From assembly GCA_963513935.1 (NCBI GenBank), contig OY740774.1, positions 25,253,949-25,317,948 on the forward strand: a stretch of 64,000 nucleotides of DNA, given 5' to 3'. Positions within the stretch are counted from its first letter, which is position 1. Each line of letters starts with the position of its first letter. The stretch is from Aphrophora alni. Lineage: Eukaryota; Arthropoda; Insecta; Hemiptera; Aphrophoridae. Below are positions 36,620-47,525 of the stretch, in pieces. The notes under the pieces were generated by a model. It was not told the DNA's origin. It saw only the letters and a list, made by a program, of their open reading frames with translations, and ran no database searches. The translations under genes were made by a program, and so were the position numbers.

Positions 36620-37349
36620 CATACATAAATATATTTATCGCCCGAACACAATACTCCTAGCCTTCTTTTAAAACTCATGAGACTATGGGATTAGCACCAC
36701 TAAAGCATACTCTGAATCCTCAATCATCTTCTCTCCTCCTTGTCCTGCAGCGATCTTCTTCGAGATCTTCCTTTATCCACACAATCTCACTTTCGTCATT
36801 CTATTATGTTTCGTTAAAGTCACATGACCTAACTATATCAACTTCATACATTTTACAAAACCTACCCTCATCCTTTTCAATTACATTTTCTATTTCCGTA
36901 TTGATTTGAATTTCCCACCTTGAATTTCCCTTAAATAATTTTTTTTTTAAAACAACGAATTCATTCATTACGCTCAAAAATGTTCTTATATAAGTTATTT
37001 TCTATAATGCTATAAAATAGATTATTGCACTATGAAAATAGTATTAAATAAAAAAGTTTAATATAATAAAGATTTCCGCATTAAATTTCTATTTCCGTTT
37101 TTTAAATAATAAAGATGGTAAGTTTCAAAAAATCACTTTCTATGTTCAATAACGTGAATAAATAATAAGATTATTTAATTTGATTTATTATATCACAATG
37201 CCAGTAGTTTACATTTTAACAAATTTTTTAGTTCCAGTCGTATAATAAAAAGATCTTTCAGCAAAAAATGAACAATCTTTTAACACTTATGGTTTCTTAG
37301 AAAACGTTATATTTTGCATAAGGCCAAGGATATAACTGGTCACATCTTT
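36620..37349. other. Intergenic, no gene seen
   Basis: The 74-codon open stretch 36685-36909 is Ser-rich, low complexity and pyrimidine-driven; not called. Confidence 0.45.
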
Positions 37350-37578
37350 TATCTTGTTGCTTAAGGGAATAAATCTCTTGGTCATTCTAGCCTTATACAA
37401 AAAAGTGAAATAGAAGTAAAATAGTTAATATAGTTAAATAGTTAAATAGTAAAACGTTACCCCTTGAATAGACTAATAACCTAAGGGTCGGAAGAAAACA
37501 AAGAATTGGTTAAGGGAAACATAATCGGAAGGTGAAAGAGTCTAAGACAACTTAAAAAAAGGTGTAGATACAGCCAAA
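37350..37578 (-). repeat. SINE-A copy, head truncated
   Basis: Tail (cttgttgcttaagggaataa) to gtgtagatacagcc. A short tagttaaa microsatellite (about 37421-37450) has grown in the linker. Confidence 0.75.
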
Positions 37579-38651
37579 AAATACGATTTGAAAGAATTAA
37601 GTGTATATTAGGTATATCTTAATAAATACTTGATAGTTCTAACATATTTATTTCATATTTGTATTAATTTGCTTTTATTTACACTTGGTTTAATTCACAG
37701 ATACAAATAAACAATTTTTAAAACTAAATTACCTAGAGCAAAACATTTATATTAGGTATATTTAAACATAAATACCTCATTTTGTTTTATTTTTACAAAA
37801 CTTCCTTATATCATTTCATATAATTTAATTTATTTTGTTAAAAAAAAAATTATATATAAATAGATATGATATATCATACGCATAATTAAATATATAATCA
37901 AAATTTAGATTCTAGAATTATTGTCGTCATAGTAACGTTATTCATACTTTATTGTATCTTAATGATCAGTTTATCATACACTATAGTGATTGCATTAATA
38001 CATGTATATAAATAAAAAATTATCTTATATTTGCCTTAATAATTTTGAACATATGATTTGGTATGAATTATATTACGAAAAAAACATGGTTATTCAATGG
38101 AAACGGGTTTAATAAGTAAATATCTACTGATTTATGTAAATCAAAAGTTTAAAAAGAACACATGTTTTAAATCGCTTCAAATGAAGTCTGTGTTTCTCTT
38201 CAAAATTACAATTTTTAAGAAACAGATTTATTTTCGAGCTGTAATATTATATAAAGATCTGAATCATGGTGTCCACAAATAATCATACTTTTTTGTCAAA
38301 TCGTCTAAATGTCTTTGGTTAGGATAAATATTTTAACGGGGCGGTGAGTAAACTATTAATCTAACTATGTAAACCAACATAGATCAAACTGGTATAAAAA
38401 GTTTGAACTTCATATCTAAGAAATTTTTTTTTTTTTAAACATAGGGAAGTTACGAAACGAAGTCCGGAAGTTTTTTTAACCTTATTTGTAGCTTAATCAC
38501 ACTATATAGCTTTCCTATAAAAACAGAAGCTCATAATCGTAGACATTACAATTTTAACGAAGGCTGATACATCTTAAATAAATACAATAAGAACACTCCG
38601 AAAGTAAAATGTATGTCATTTTCTGATCCACAAAAATCACTTAGCAAACTC
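37579..38651. other. 3' flank of the secreted-protein gene, no gene seen
   Basis: The part near 38400-38650 is expected to hold the gene's 3' UTR (minus strand). No canonical AATAAA was seen on that strand close to the stop. Confidence 0.45.
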
Positions 38652-40205
38652 TTATGCTTTACCTTTTCCTTTACTGTACCCCCACTTTTTACCTTCTTTG
38701 TGTCCTTCTTTCTTTCCGTATTTTTCATGGTGTCCATGATGTTCTTCATGTCCTGCTGCTTCCTTGTGTCCTTTATGTTCATCGTGATGACTGCCTTTCT
38801 TATGATGACCTTTCTTCCCATGATGATCAGCATGATGTCCTGCTTTTTTGTGTCCTTTCTTGTGATGTCCTCCTTTCTTAGCACCATGATCTGAATGATA
38901 TCCTCCATGTTTCTCGTGTTCACCACCTTCATGATGTTCATCATAGAATTCGTGTTTTTTCATGTACTCATCTTTCTTGTGAATATTATGTTCTCCTTTC
39001 GTACTGTGACCTTTCTTGTGTTCTCCTGATTCGGCATATTTTGCTCCCTTTTTACCTTTCTCTGCTTTGTGATCAGCTCCGTAATGACCGCCGGCTTCCT
39101 TATGTTTGCCTTTTTTACCTTTGTGATCGCTATATTCTCCTTTGTGTGCTTCTTTATCGTGGTGTCCTTTTTCTCCTTTGTCATACTTATGATGTCCTTT
39201 ATAACCTTTATCACCTTTATGTCCAGAACTGGAATGATGATCGGAATGATGTTCTTGTCCACCTCCTTTTTCATGCTTTCCTCCTCCTCCACCACCAGAT
39301 TTTTTCTTTTTATGACCGGATGCTGATGATTTTAAATCCTCTGTATATGCAAAATTTTTCGGTTTCTCCAAAACTTTAACATATGTATCTTCTTCCTTTT
39401 CGTGTTTTTTTGGCCTTTTTAAAACTCTTCCACTCCTTTCAACATATTTTTCTCTTTTAGAATATGCTTCTGGAGCAACGTATGTATCTTCTTCTTTTTC
39501 ATGCTTTTTTGGTCTTTTTAAAACTTGTCCTCTCCTTTCAACGTATATTTCTTTTTTATTATTCGAATCTGGTTCTTCTTCTTCGCTCTCTTTATCAACT
39601 ACTTCCTCGCTACCTTCGATTGGAGACTTTTTCTTTTCTATTGTAGCACTTGCATCAGTTTGTTCGTCCTCTTCTTCTACTTCATAATCATTTACATCAG
39701 ATTCACCGTCAGTATTTTCATTATCTTCCTCTTCATTCCCACCACCGCCGTCGTCATATATTTCCTCTTCTTCGCTACTTTTTACATCTTCTTTCACAGG
39801 CACGTTTTGTCTTCTACTGTGATGTACTAAAGGTTGTGACCGAATTTCCTGCTGCTGCTGATATTGTTGTGACGTCTGATATTGCTGTGGTGACTTATAT
39901 TGTTGTGGTGACTGATATTGTTGTGTCGGCTGATACTGTTGTGGCGCTTGATATTGTTTAGGCTGATAATGATGTGTTTCATCTATAACATACGGATGAT
40001 GAATAGACGTTACTGTGTTTGTTCCTGATCCTCCCGGACCTCGTGGTTCGCTTGATGTCGAGTATGAGAATGAAACAGGTCTTGCTATCCTCTGACTACC
40101 CTGAGTATCTAAATCCTTTGCTATTATCGTTGAATCGTTCACCGTATCAGCGCGAACCACACACAACACTGCACTGTACACTAGCATACATGCTATGGTA
40201 AACAT
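38652..40205 (-). CDS. Secreted His/Lys/Gly-rich low-complexity protein (insect cuticle/secretion type)
   Basis: The longest ORF of the window and the only convincing host gene. I start it at ATG 40205-40203 because that Met is followed at once by a typical signal peptide (MFTIACMLVYSAVLCVVRA, cleavage near residue 19), giving 517 residues. The open frame extends upstream to 40328 but that part is basic and unlike a secreted N terminus. Order of regions: a short linker; a Gln/Tyr repeat region (about 80-120, QQYQ units); acidic Glu/Asp-rich part (about 143-215); a 33-residue tandem duplication (221-243 and 254-276) sharing VLKRPKKHEKEEDTYV; and a long His/Lys/Gly-rich tail (about 295-517; GHHKKGHKKAGHH type). 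His/Gly-rich secreted proteins with this architecture occur in insects and are likely structural or metal-binding in extracellular matrix or cuticle; that role is inferred. No intron is evident within it. Long antisense ORFs over it are artefacts of its codon bias. Confidence 0.85.
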   Translation of the reverse strand: MFTIACMLVYSAVLCVVRADTVNDSTIIAKDLDTQGSQRIARPVSFSYSTSSEPRGPGGSGTNTVTSIHHPYVIDETHHYQPKQYQAPQQYQPTQQYQSPQQYKSPQQYQTSQQYQQQQEIRSQPLVHHSRRQNVPVKEDVKSSEEEEIYDDGGGGNEEEDNENTDGESDVNDYEVEEEDEQTDASATIEKKKSPIEGSEEVVDKESEEEEPDSNNKKEIYVERRGQVLKRPKKHEKEEDTYVAPEAYSKREKYVERSGRVLKRPKKHEKEEDTYVKVLEKPKNFAYTEDLKSSASGHKKKKSGGGGGGKHEKGGGQEHHSDHHSSSGHKGDKGYKGHHKYDKGEKGHHDKEAHKGEYSDHKGKKGKHKEAGGHYGADHKAEKGKKGAKYAESGEHKKGHSTKGEHNIHKKDEYMKKHEFYDEHHEGGEHEKHGGYHSDHGAKKGGHHKKGHKKAGHHADHHGKKGHHKKGSHHDEHKGHKEAAGHEEHHGHHEKYGKKEGHKEGKKWGYSKGKGKA

Positions 40206-40235
40206 TTTACAGACTAAATTGTCCGTTAAAGTCGG

Positions 40236-40249
40236 ATCAATATATAACC
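40236..40249 (-). promoter_or_regulatory. TATA-like motif upstream of the secreted-protein start
   Basis: The minus strand reads ggttatatattg about 35 bases before the chosen ATG. That is too close for a normal 5' UTR, so either transcription starts very near the ATG, or the real promoter is further up and this is chance. Confidence 0.25.
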
Positions 40250-40329
40250 GTCGGTATTTCCTCATTGACATGGTCCTTAGTTCTTTCACTTTACGCTTTC
40301 CTGAACACAGACGCTGCTTCTTCTCCAAT

Positions 40330-41373
40330 CATATAATTATATTATCGACACAATGCTAGACTTCCTTAAATCAGAGATGAATAAATGTCTTTTTAAGAAA
40401 GTTCGGTGTAATGATTTGGTTCATTTACTATTTGAAGATCAATGTATTTGTAATTTAGTATACGTAAGTATAGATACAGAAGATACCCTTCTGTTTAATT
40501 ATTTTATCTATTGATCTCCTAATAGATAAATATTTATTAAATCTCTTTAATGAATTTTTATTTTGTTTAATTTATACTTGTCAGAGTAGACACCCACAAT
40601 TATACAAATAAAAGTATTTCAGGAATGAAATGTATTCCATTATTTTAATTTTCTACAATTTATGAAAGAAGATGAGAATCATGACGTGAAATGTTCCTTT
40701 AGTTATACTTTAGTAACGCTTTCCATCACAAAGTTACAGAGGGAACCCAAATAAACGAATGAAAAACAATCAACACTTAAATAATACTGTAATTAAAACA
40801 TCTTAAATAAATATCCCATGTAATAAAAAAATGATTTAAAATTATTTAAAACTGTATTAATCAACTCGGATAGATGACCAAAAAAAAAATCATTATTACT
40901 TATCCAGTTGTAAAAACTTAGCCAACGGCATTTCTTATCATACAAGGTACAAATTAGTATACATCATTATTAATCATTACGTTAATACTTGTTATCAATT
41001 ATGTAGTAAAATATTTTATAGTAAGACAATTTATTAACGACAAGTAGAATCTACTTTAAATTATAAGAGAAATTAAATTAGTCTAGTTATTTTTCAATGG
41101 GATATGGACCGTTAACAATTTAATACTACAATAAATTAATTTTCATACGAATATATGTATTTATGACTTACATTTATTGTATGACACTGTGAATTCTCTA
41201 TCTCTTAAAAAAAATTTTACAAATAAAAGATTTAAAATAAAAACATCGTGTAAAATTTGATTTTAAATACACTCAAATAATGTTCGAAAATAGAAGTTAC
41301 CATTTATTAGAAATGTCAAAATGCCATTTCCTTAAAGGTGCAAATTTAAATTTTAAAAGTGTGAAATGGTATA
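40330..41373. other. 5' flank of the secreted-protein gene, no other gene seen
   Basis: AT-rich (the aattaaaattatt type); no further exon recognised. Confidence 0.45.
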
Positions 41374-41745
41374 TTTTTTCTTTGTTGTTTAAAAACAAAA
41401 ATCTCCTTACTTATATTTTCACTTTATACAAAAAAGATAAAATGAAGCCCCCTAGCCCTCGACTAATGTAATAGGGACAGGAATGTAATAAGAGAACAAG
41501 AGTTGGCCAAGAAAGCGTGATAGAAAAGATTAAAGAGATCTACCCCATGGCTAGTTAAAAAATGGTACGTAGAGCTAGGGCATCGCCAAATCCACACCCG
41601 CTATAATAATGTATCCCTAAGGGCAGGAATTAGTAAAGAGGAATCAGATAAGAAAGATGAAAGAGAGGCATCAAACCCAAGATTTCATAAAAAAAAATAT
41701 GTAGTAGATCCGGCGACGTACCTCAAGAATACCACGTACGTACAT
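41374..41745 (-). repeat. SINE-A copy followed by a second partial copy
   Basis: 41374-41620 is tail to head (ctttgttgtttaaaaacaaa to atccctaaggg). 41628-41745 repeats the middle and head (gataagaaagatgaaagaga, gtagatccgg) without a tail. Confidence 0.75.
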
Positions 41746-42334
41746 TTTATAAATATATTAATTTAAGTTTTTAATAGTGTCAGTGTTTCCTAATCAAAAT
41801 ATTTATTTTATTTTATTTTTCAGTAATTATGTATAAAACTTTTGCTGGAAATTAGAATAACCACTACAACCCGTTATTGTGTATGATTTTTTTTTTTTTA
41901 ACATTTATATATGAAGACCAATGTACCTTACTTAAAAACTGTACGTTCGTTCCTGAGGCTACGAAAAACTGATTATGAAAAATCCAATAATACAAACATA
42001 CAGTAAAACTCTTCTACTACCAATCGTGCATACGATTATACTTCAATTCTAAATTGAAGAATCCACAATATAACAAAATCATATTTGATTCGTTCCATTT
42101 TTCAAAGAAACCAAATTCCGTACAATTACAAATGATAGCCTACAAAATCATAATTCAATATTCCCTCACAACAAATTTATATCAAATATCATTCTACACT
42201 CAACATATAATCAATGCTATCTTTAACCAAAAACCATACGTTTATTTTTTCTTCTATGCCATTTGTTTGGTTGATACCCATAGGCAACGAATTATATACT
42301 TTAAGACCAATAAACAAAAGAAACTTTGATTTTT
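41746..42334. other. Intergenic, no gene seen
   Basis: The AT-rich 91-codon open stretch 42054-42329 has no recognised features. Confidence 0.45.
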
Positions 42335-42497
42335 GTTACTTTGTAGCTTAAAGGCATGAACCTCTCGCTGATCATCGTCTGCTAAAGAAAAATGAAGACC
42401 ATATATAAAATAAAAAGACCCTAGAATACCCAGAGTTAAGAACGGAAAAGCATAGGAGTTGGTTCAGAGAGGACTGATAGGTAAGGTGAAAGAGATG
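42335..42497 (-). repeat. SINE-A copy, 3' half (interrupted by a LINE)
   Basis: Tail through aaggtgaaagagatg, where the copy is broken by the LINE insertion. It resumes at 43244. Confidence 0.8.
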
Positions 42498-43243
42498 TTT
42501 TGTTGTTGTTTTTTTAAGGCGAAATACCATTTCAGTCATCATCGTCTTCACAATCTTAAGCATAAGATTCTCCACATAAAAAACTGTAACCAATAACAAC
42601 TAAAAACAATATCATATAATTTGGAACATCAACTACATTAAAACTAGTTAACCATCGTAAACTATTTTGAAGTTGAATAAACAACAACATAATATTATGT
42701 TAGAAAGCTGTAAAGAGGCCCTACAATTTAACAATAGTAAACTATGAAACAAAACAAGACACGTTAGAAAGCTGAAAAGAAGGTCTGGAACAACTTAAAG
42801 TAATACAAGGCTATTATAAAATGGCCCTAAAAAAGATAACAAGGTTAAAATTGTTGTAAAACAACAAAATTAATATTCCAAAACTATGAGGCCTGCAAAA
42901 TCGAATCTAAATATTTTAAATAACTCAAAAACATGCAGGCGACGCAAAAAGGGCAATACCCAAAGAAGTGTATCAGCACTGTTTTCAGTAATCGCATGAA
43001 TCTAATTTGGTAAGGAAAATATCCTACACACACATGTAAATAAAACACATTCAATTAAGATGTGCTTCACAGTTCGAGCACCTCGACAGAATAGGCATTG
43101 TGGTGAATTCCCGTCTTCCATTAGAAATCATGGAATGGGCGATGTGAAGGCGGGTAACCACCAATTACTCACGACGACTGACATGCATGGATATGACCCG
43201 CGGATGGACAGTATCTTTAATTTCCTTTTGGTAATTGGACTGT
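42498..43243 (-). mobile_element. 5'-truncated jockey-like LINE inserted into SINE-A
   Basis: Minus orientation. The right part (43040-43243) encodes a decayed ORF2 C terminus (REIKDTVHPRV, SRRE, VVTRLHIAHS, CNCEAHL), the segment between RNase H and the Cys-rich tail. The 3' UTR has repeated units containing agctgtaaa-ggccct. Its 3' terminus, on the left, carries ttttaaggcgaaataccatt and gtcatcatcgtctt, the same tail as SINE-A, and ends in AAC/AACAA repeats. The flanks aaggtgaaagagatg (42483-42497) and aaagatgaaagtgag (43244-43258) are diverged target-site duplications of SINE-A sequence. Confidence 0.8.
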
Positions 43244-43345
43244 AAAGATGAAAGTGAGGGATTAACCCAAGAGTGCATAGCAAAATATGTAGATTCAACT
43301 GGGTCCCTCTAGAATACCTAACCCAGAAAAGAAAGTAATGACTCC
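43244..43345 (-). repeat. SINE-A copy, 5' half (continuation after the LINE)
   Basis: Resumes with aaagatgaaagtgaggga and runs to the head (gtagattcaactgggtccct). Confidence 0.8.
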
Positions 43346-43347
43346 CA

Positions 43348-43500
43348 GCCATCGAATGCCCTTGTAGCATCAGAGTTGGAAAAGACGAAGGGTTGGGGGT
43401 GGGTGGGGGGGGGAACAAATAGAAAAGATGAAAGAGAGGGATCTAAATGTGTAGATCCAGCTAGGTTTATGAAGCCCGTATTCATTATAGTCCCTGACAG
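43348..43500 (-). repeat. Second SINE-A copy in tandem, tail missing
   Basis: From ccatcgaatgcccttgtagc to agcccgtattcattatag. A G-rich insertion (gggttgggggtgggtggggg) lies at about 43390-43413. Confidence 0.7.
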
Positions 43501-44979
43501 CAAAGGATTTTCGAACGACAATTTTTATCTTTATAGTTTGTATGTCACTTGTAATTCGATAATATTGCAACGTTGTATTATTTCCACTTCTCAGGGTTTT
43601 AAACGTTTTTTAAAATACATACGAGTTCGAAAGAACGTTATCGTACTTTCAAAATCCTGACGATGTAAATTAATGGCAAAGAATAAATCACAATATCTAC
43701 TTCTCTAAGGTAAAGCACACTAATACGAGAAACTAACCTACAATCAAAAGAAAGTGCCGCCAAGCCATGTCACGTATAAATGTCCACAAATACCATGCTA
43801 CGTTTTCATGCTTCAATTATCATTCATTTTATGATTAAACAAATTTAGCAATATTCATTCAAAGCGTGCGGATGCGGTCCATAGACTGCGGTAACAAAGA
43901 AATCAGCCACAACAATCGTGTTTTGATTTGGAACAAGTTGTTGCGTAACTAATAAAAATAGGCATGTATAAATACGTTATTTCACTAATTTCAAAAATAT
44001 CGTTCCACAGCTTAGATACATTTCATTTTTTAAATGAGTTATTTAAATTCAATAATTGATCTTTTCATCAGCGTTATAAAACTTAAAAGAGGATAAAATT
44101 AATTACAAATTTCTACTGCACACAATTTTATTTTTGAATATTATTCGTTCTAGATTTTCAACGTGAAGTTGGATTTTGATAAAAATAAAAGTTAACATAT
44201 TTTTTTGTTTGTTATTCTTTTAAACACTGTTTGCTTGTTTTTAATTGCGTTGCGAATTTAATAAACTGAGCCTTAGTACGAGATTATAATTTAGGCAATA
44301 TTATTCTGAATAGTAAAGGATTTATTTCTATTTACGTAATAACGATAAATTCTTTAAATTTCACCCTGGCAAGTTTTGGAAGTTTTTTTTTTTGCATAAC
44401 TTAACTTTTGTAAGATATTTTTTTTAATATGTTTAACTCTGCGAACTGTCAGTAAGTGTTTATAGATTTACAACTGTTGAATTCCAGACGTTAGACCACG
44501 TAGAATCTTCTTGAACAACTTTAGACAGGAGTTTTCATCGCTACATACAAGTTTTCCTCCAACATTTATTAATTTGAGTTTACGTATTGGGTCTTCTAAT
44601 TACTAAAATTATTATGGACAAAAAATAAACATTAAAGTTAAATAAAGTTAAATCTCATTTCATATTTTATTTTATTTATATTTGAATAAAACAAAATATC
44701 GGCTAGCCTAAATTAAGGATAACAATATTAGTAGGCTAATTATTATTAAGCCTAAATATTAAGGATAAACACTATTTCAATTTTAAAAGTGACTTTTAAA
44801 AAATTGTTTCTTCACAAAAAATATATTTAAAAGACATTTTGATATATTTATTGTTATTAATTAAATTCCATTTTGTAAAGAGCCCTATTTTAACTAGTAA
44901 TTAGGCTACCACTTGACGGAATTAAATGATCCTTTTTTTATCAAGGCCGTTTTGCGTAGAAGGGTGTGTAAAAGCCAAA
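43501..44979. other. Intergenic, no gene seen
   Basis: AT-rich; no domain or repeat family recognised. Confidence 0.5.
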
Positions 44980-46128
44980 ATATTAAATCAGAGCTTTTTT
45001 TATTTTTATTTATGGATAAAGATCTGATCATTATCCCCCAACATCGCCTGAAAGGAATTAGGTATGCAAAAGTTCGTCGTACACTTCTTAACATAACACA
45101 TTCAATGAGGGTGTGCTTTATGACAACACGCCTTGACAAAATGGGCATTGTGGCGGATTCCCATGTTCCATCAGAAATCCATGACTGTGACAAACACAGG
45201 TAACCACGACTTCCTCTCGACGACTGGGAGCTATGGATGAATTCCACTGATGGACAATATCTTTTTCTTGCCTCAGCTTATTGGACTCTGTATTTGTCCA
45301 CTCGTCTTCCCATTTCTTACCCAAAATAATTTTAACTGTCGATATAAAGTCAGATACCAAAACACGATGCGGAAATGGTATCCGACTTGTAGCTTCCTAT
45401 AAAGCTACGTCTGTTTTGCGTTTCCTGAAATCCTGCAATGCCCAGGTACTCAGCAAAATAATACTCCGACGTTCCGTAGTTGAGTCTGTGTATGGAACAC
45501 AGAATTCTTCAACCATGGGATTCTTAGAATACATATCCTGGGTAGCCCTTAAAGCACTATTGGAATCAGAACACCAAAGATAGTAACGGAAACCAGATGG
45601 AACGGTATGAAGGCCTTTCAAAATAGCAGAGTTTGGCAGAAAATACACTATAAGCTGAGGGTTATCCATACATATACGTCTGACCGGATGAACAATATGC
45701 GCAACCGACTGTTTTGTCCAATTTAGAACCATCTGTGAAAATAATTTCATTAGATGGGTATTCATCAAGTATATAACTCCTGACGATATACTACATCAAA
45801 CTATTTAAGCTAGAGACCGTAGGTAGGTACTTGGTGGTATTCCATTTTAAATAAAATTAAAACAACAATTTTTTTAGTATCAACCACAATGTTTTCATTG
45901 TGGTTGATACTATAAAAAAAAAATTGTTGTTTTAATTTTATATACTACATCAAAAGTGTTGTGCTTGATGAACCTGGACAGTAAAAAATCAAAAGTTGGC
46001 ATTTGAATGAGCCATGGAGCAATAAAACTTGGAGTATTCTCATTCATTAGAGGAAGTACAAAGCCCAAATTGTCAAGGATTTTTAATGTTCTAATGCCGA
46101 ATGGGGCAGTACAATTTTGAAGACATTT
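44980..46128 (-). pseudogene. Jockey-like LINE ORF2: end of RT, RNase H and Cys-rich tail (degenerate)
   Basis: On the minus strand, from right to left: post-RT segment (46125-45955); RNase H start with the catalytic-type EIIFTDGSK (about 45728-45752); GLHTVPSGFRYYLWCSDSNS (about 45555-45630) with the RNase H Asp; the EYLGIAG remnant of the GH-x-GI-x-GNE motif; KWEDEWTNTESNKLRQ; and RREEVVVT with a Cys-rich PQCPFC tail (about 45130). Frameshifts and stops interrupt it many times. A 139-bp hairpin element is inserted at 45801-45939. Such ORF2 proteins drive target-primed reverse transcription; this copy is dead. Confidence 0.8.
45801..45939. mobile_element. 139-bp hairpin element inserted in the LINE, 15-bp target duplication
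   Basis: ATATACTACATCAAA occurs at 45786-45800 and again exactly at 45940-45954, and removing the insert restores LINE continuity. The right part of the insert is a near-perfect hairpin (45851-45890 against 45897-45939, six-base loop gttttc). A 15-bp duplication is more typical of LINE-type retroposition than of most DNA transposons. Confidence 0.8.
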
Positions 46129-46134
46129 ATATCT

Positions 46135-46790
46135 ATCTGCTTGTCATTCGGACCCCTAGTGTTGTTTCGTAGGGAGGTGCTGCTGTCAAGCGTAAAACAG
46201 CGTACGTTAAACCTTTCTTTGGCATTGCCGGGAGTCGGGGCTCCACCATTGTTCAGTTAGTGACTCAGCTCAGACAGTGTCGAGTGTTTTATATTTTTGT
46301 GACTCCTGGAATATTCAGTGTTCCTGTTTATTGTTTCCTACGTTAATTCCAGTCAAGGTAAGAACTTAATACTAATGTAGTATGTAGTATATTAGTTGAT
46401 GTTACGTTTAAAGTGACGGACAAACAATTCTACCGCTAATTTTTTAGCGAGGTTAGTTTTGGTTTGCACGTGTTATTTCTTAATTCGGACCCCCTTTTTC
46501 TTCTAATTTGGACCCCTAGTAAAAACGTTTTATTATTAAAAAGCGAATTCCGAATTTTATAATTGAAAATTTAAAAGTCATGCTGAAGACAAGCAAAAGA
46601 AAAAAGAAGCGGTTGTGGTCGGAAAAAAATATGATACAAGCTATAGAAGCCACTATGATGAAAAATATAGGATGAAAAAAAAAAAGCTACCAAGACTTAT
46701 GGAGTACCTACAACCACACTGATACGTTTGTCAATGTAAAAATATGGAGAACCAACAAAAGCAGATTTTGTTAGGCCAGGAAGTACCTTT
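46135..46790 (+). pseudogene. Pogo-like transposon 5' part (psq-type HTH N terminus)
   Basis: After a GC-richer leader (46160-46356) with a donor-like site (tcaaggtaagaac) comes ATG 46578. The peptide MLKTSKRKKKRLWSEKNMIQ, then ATKTYGVPTTTL and later SRFC/KADF in shifted frames, is the psq-type DNA-binding start of pogo/Tigger transposases. TGA and a poly-A frameshift break it near 46670. The words tcggaccccta and ttggacccctag recur at 46143 and 46501. The end of this piece (46727-46785) is repeated inverted at 47462-47521. Confidence 0.65.
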
Positions 46791-46870
46791 ATATTAAATT
46801 ATATTAAATAAACTAATTCTATCTCAACATATTTTAATTGTCAACAGAAGCTCAAAATATTTAGATAATA

Positions 46871-47525
46871 TCACTTAAATATGTAGTCATCATCATCATC
46901 AATTAATTCCTCTTCAGTATAATTCCTGACAGAAACATTTCTTTTTGGATATCGACGTTGATATTTCTTTACCTAGACAATAAATCAGCAATTCATACAG
47001 ACTACAATTAATTGTTATCAAAGCACTTCGTTCGGTTGATGTAAGAGAACCTACCTGCCCTTTTCCTCTGAGACTCATGACTGGTTCTACGTTACTCTGA
47101 ACTACTGTAAGGCCACTTTCATCAACGTTAAATTTTTATTTGCTGGGTAGCTGTGTTTTTAAACCCATATTCATGGTTGTCAAAAAAAATTTACTCATTT
47201 GTTGAAACCTACAGTTCTTGCAAATGAGGTACCTGTTGGCTTACGAATTGAAAGCCGATCCTTATGCCTATTCATAAATAATTTCAGCCACGCTCTACTT
47301 GCAATGTTGATTTTGACAAATGGGTGCTTCATGCCATTCCTTTCAGCGAGTTGATGGGCCATGCGCCTAAGGTCTAGCCTAGTCAAACAAAAAAAATGTA
47401 GATTCCATAAACCAAACAATATTCAACCAACTGTTTCTCCAATTCAGGAAGCAAGACAGTAGGCCTTCCTGCCCTAACAAAATCTGCTTTTGTTCTACAT
47501 ATTTTTACATTGACAAAGGCTGTTG
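46871..47525 (-). pseudogene. Pogo-like transposase, inverted remainder (CENP-B HTH and first DDE Asp)
   Basis: Minus strand. 47521-47400 gives KADFVRAGRPTVLLPELEKQ; 47419-47195 gives RRMAHQLAERNGMKHPFV and SIRKPTGTSFARTVGFNK, the CENP-B/Tc5-type HTH. 47135-47055 gives FNVDESGLTVVQSNVEPVM with the first catalytic Asp, ending at a donor-like GTAGGT. 46972-46871 looks like a last exon (acceptor tgtctag, KKYQRRYPKRNVSVRNY, acidic DDDDDY end, TGA). Most of the DDE domain is missing, so the element is internally deleted and rearranged. Confidence 0.7.

Noticed and set aside
38613..39961. Several plus-strand ORFs of 75-112 codons
   Set aside because: They lie antisense to the secreted-protein gene and arise from its His/Lys/Glu codon bias; none has a domain.
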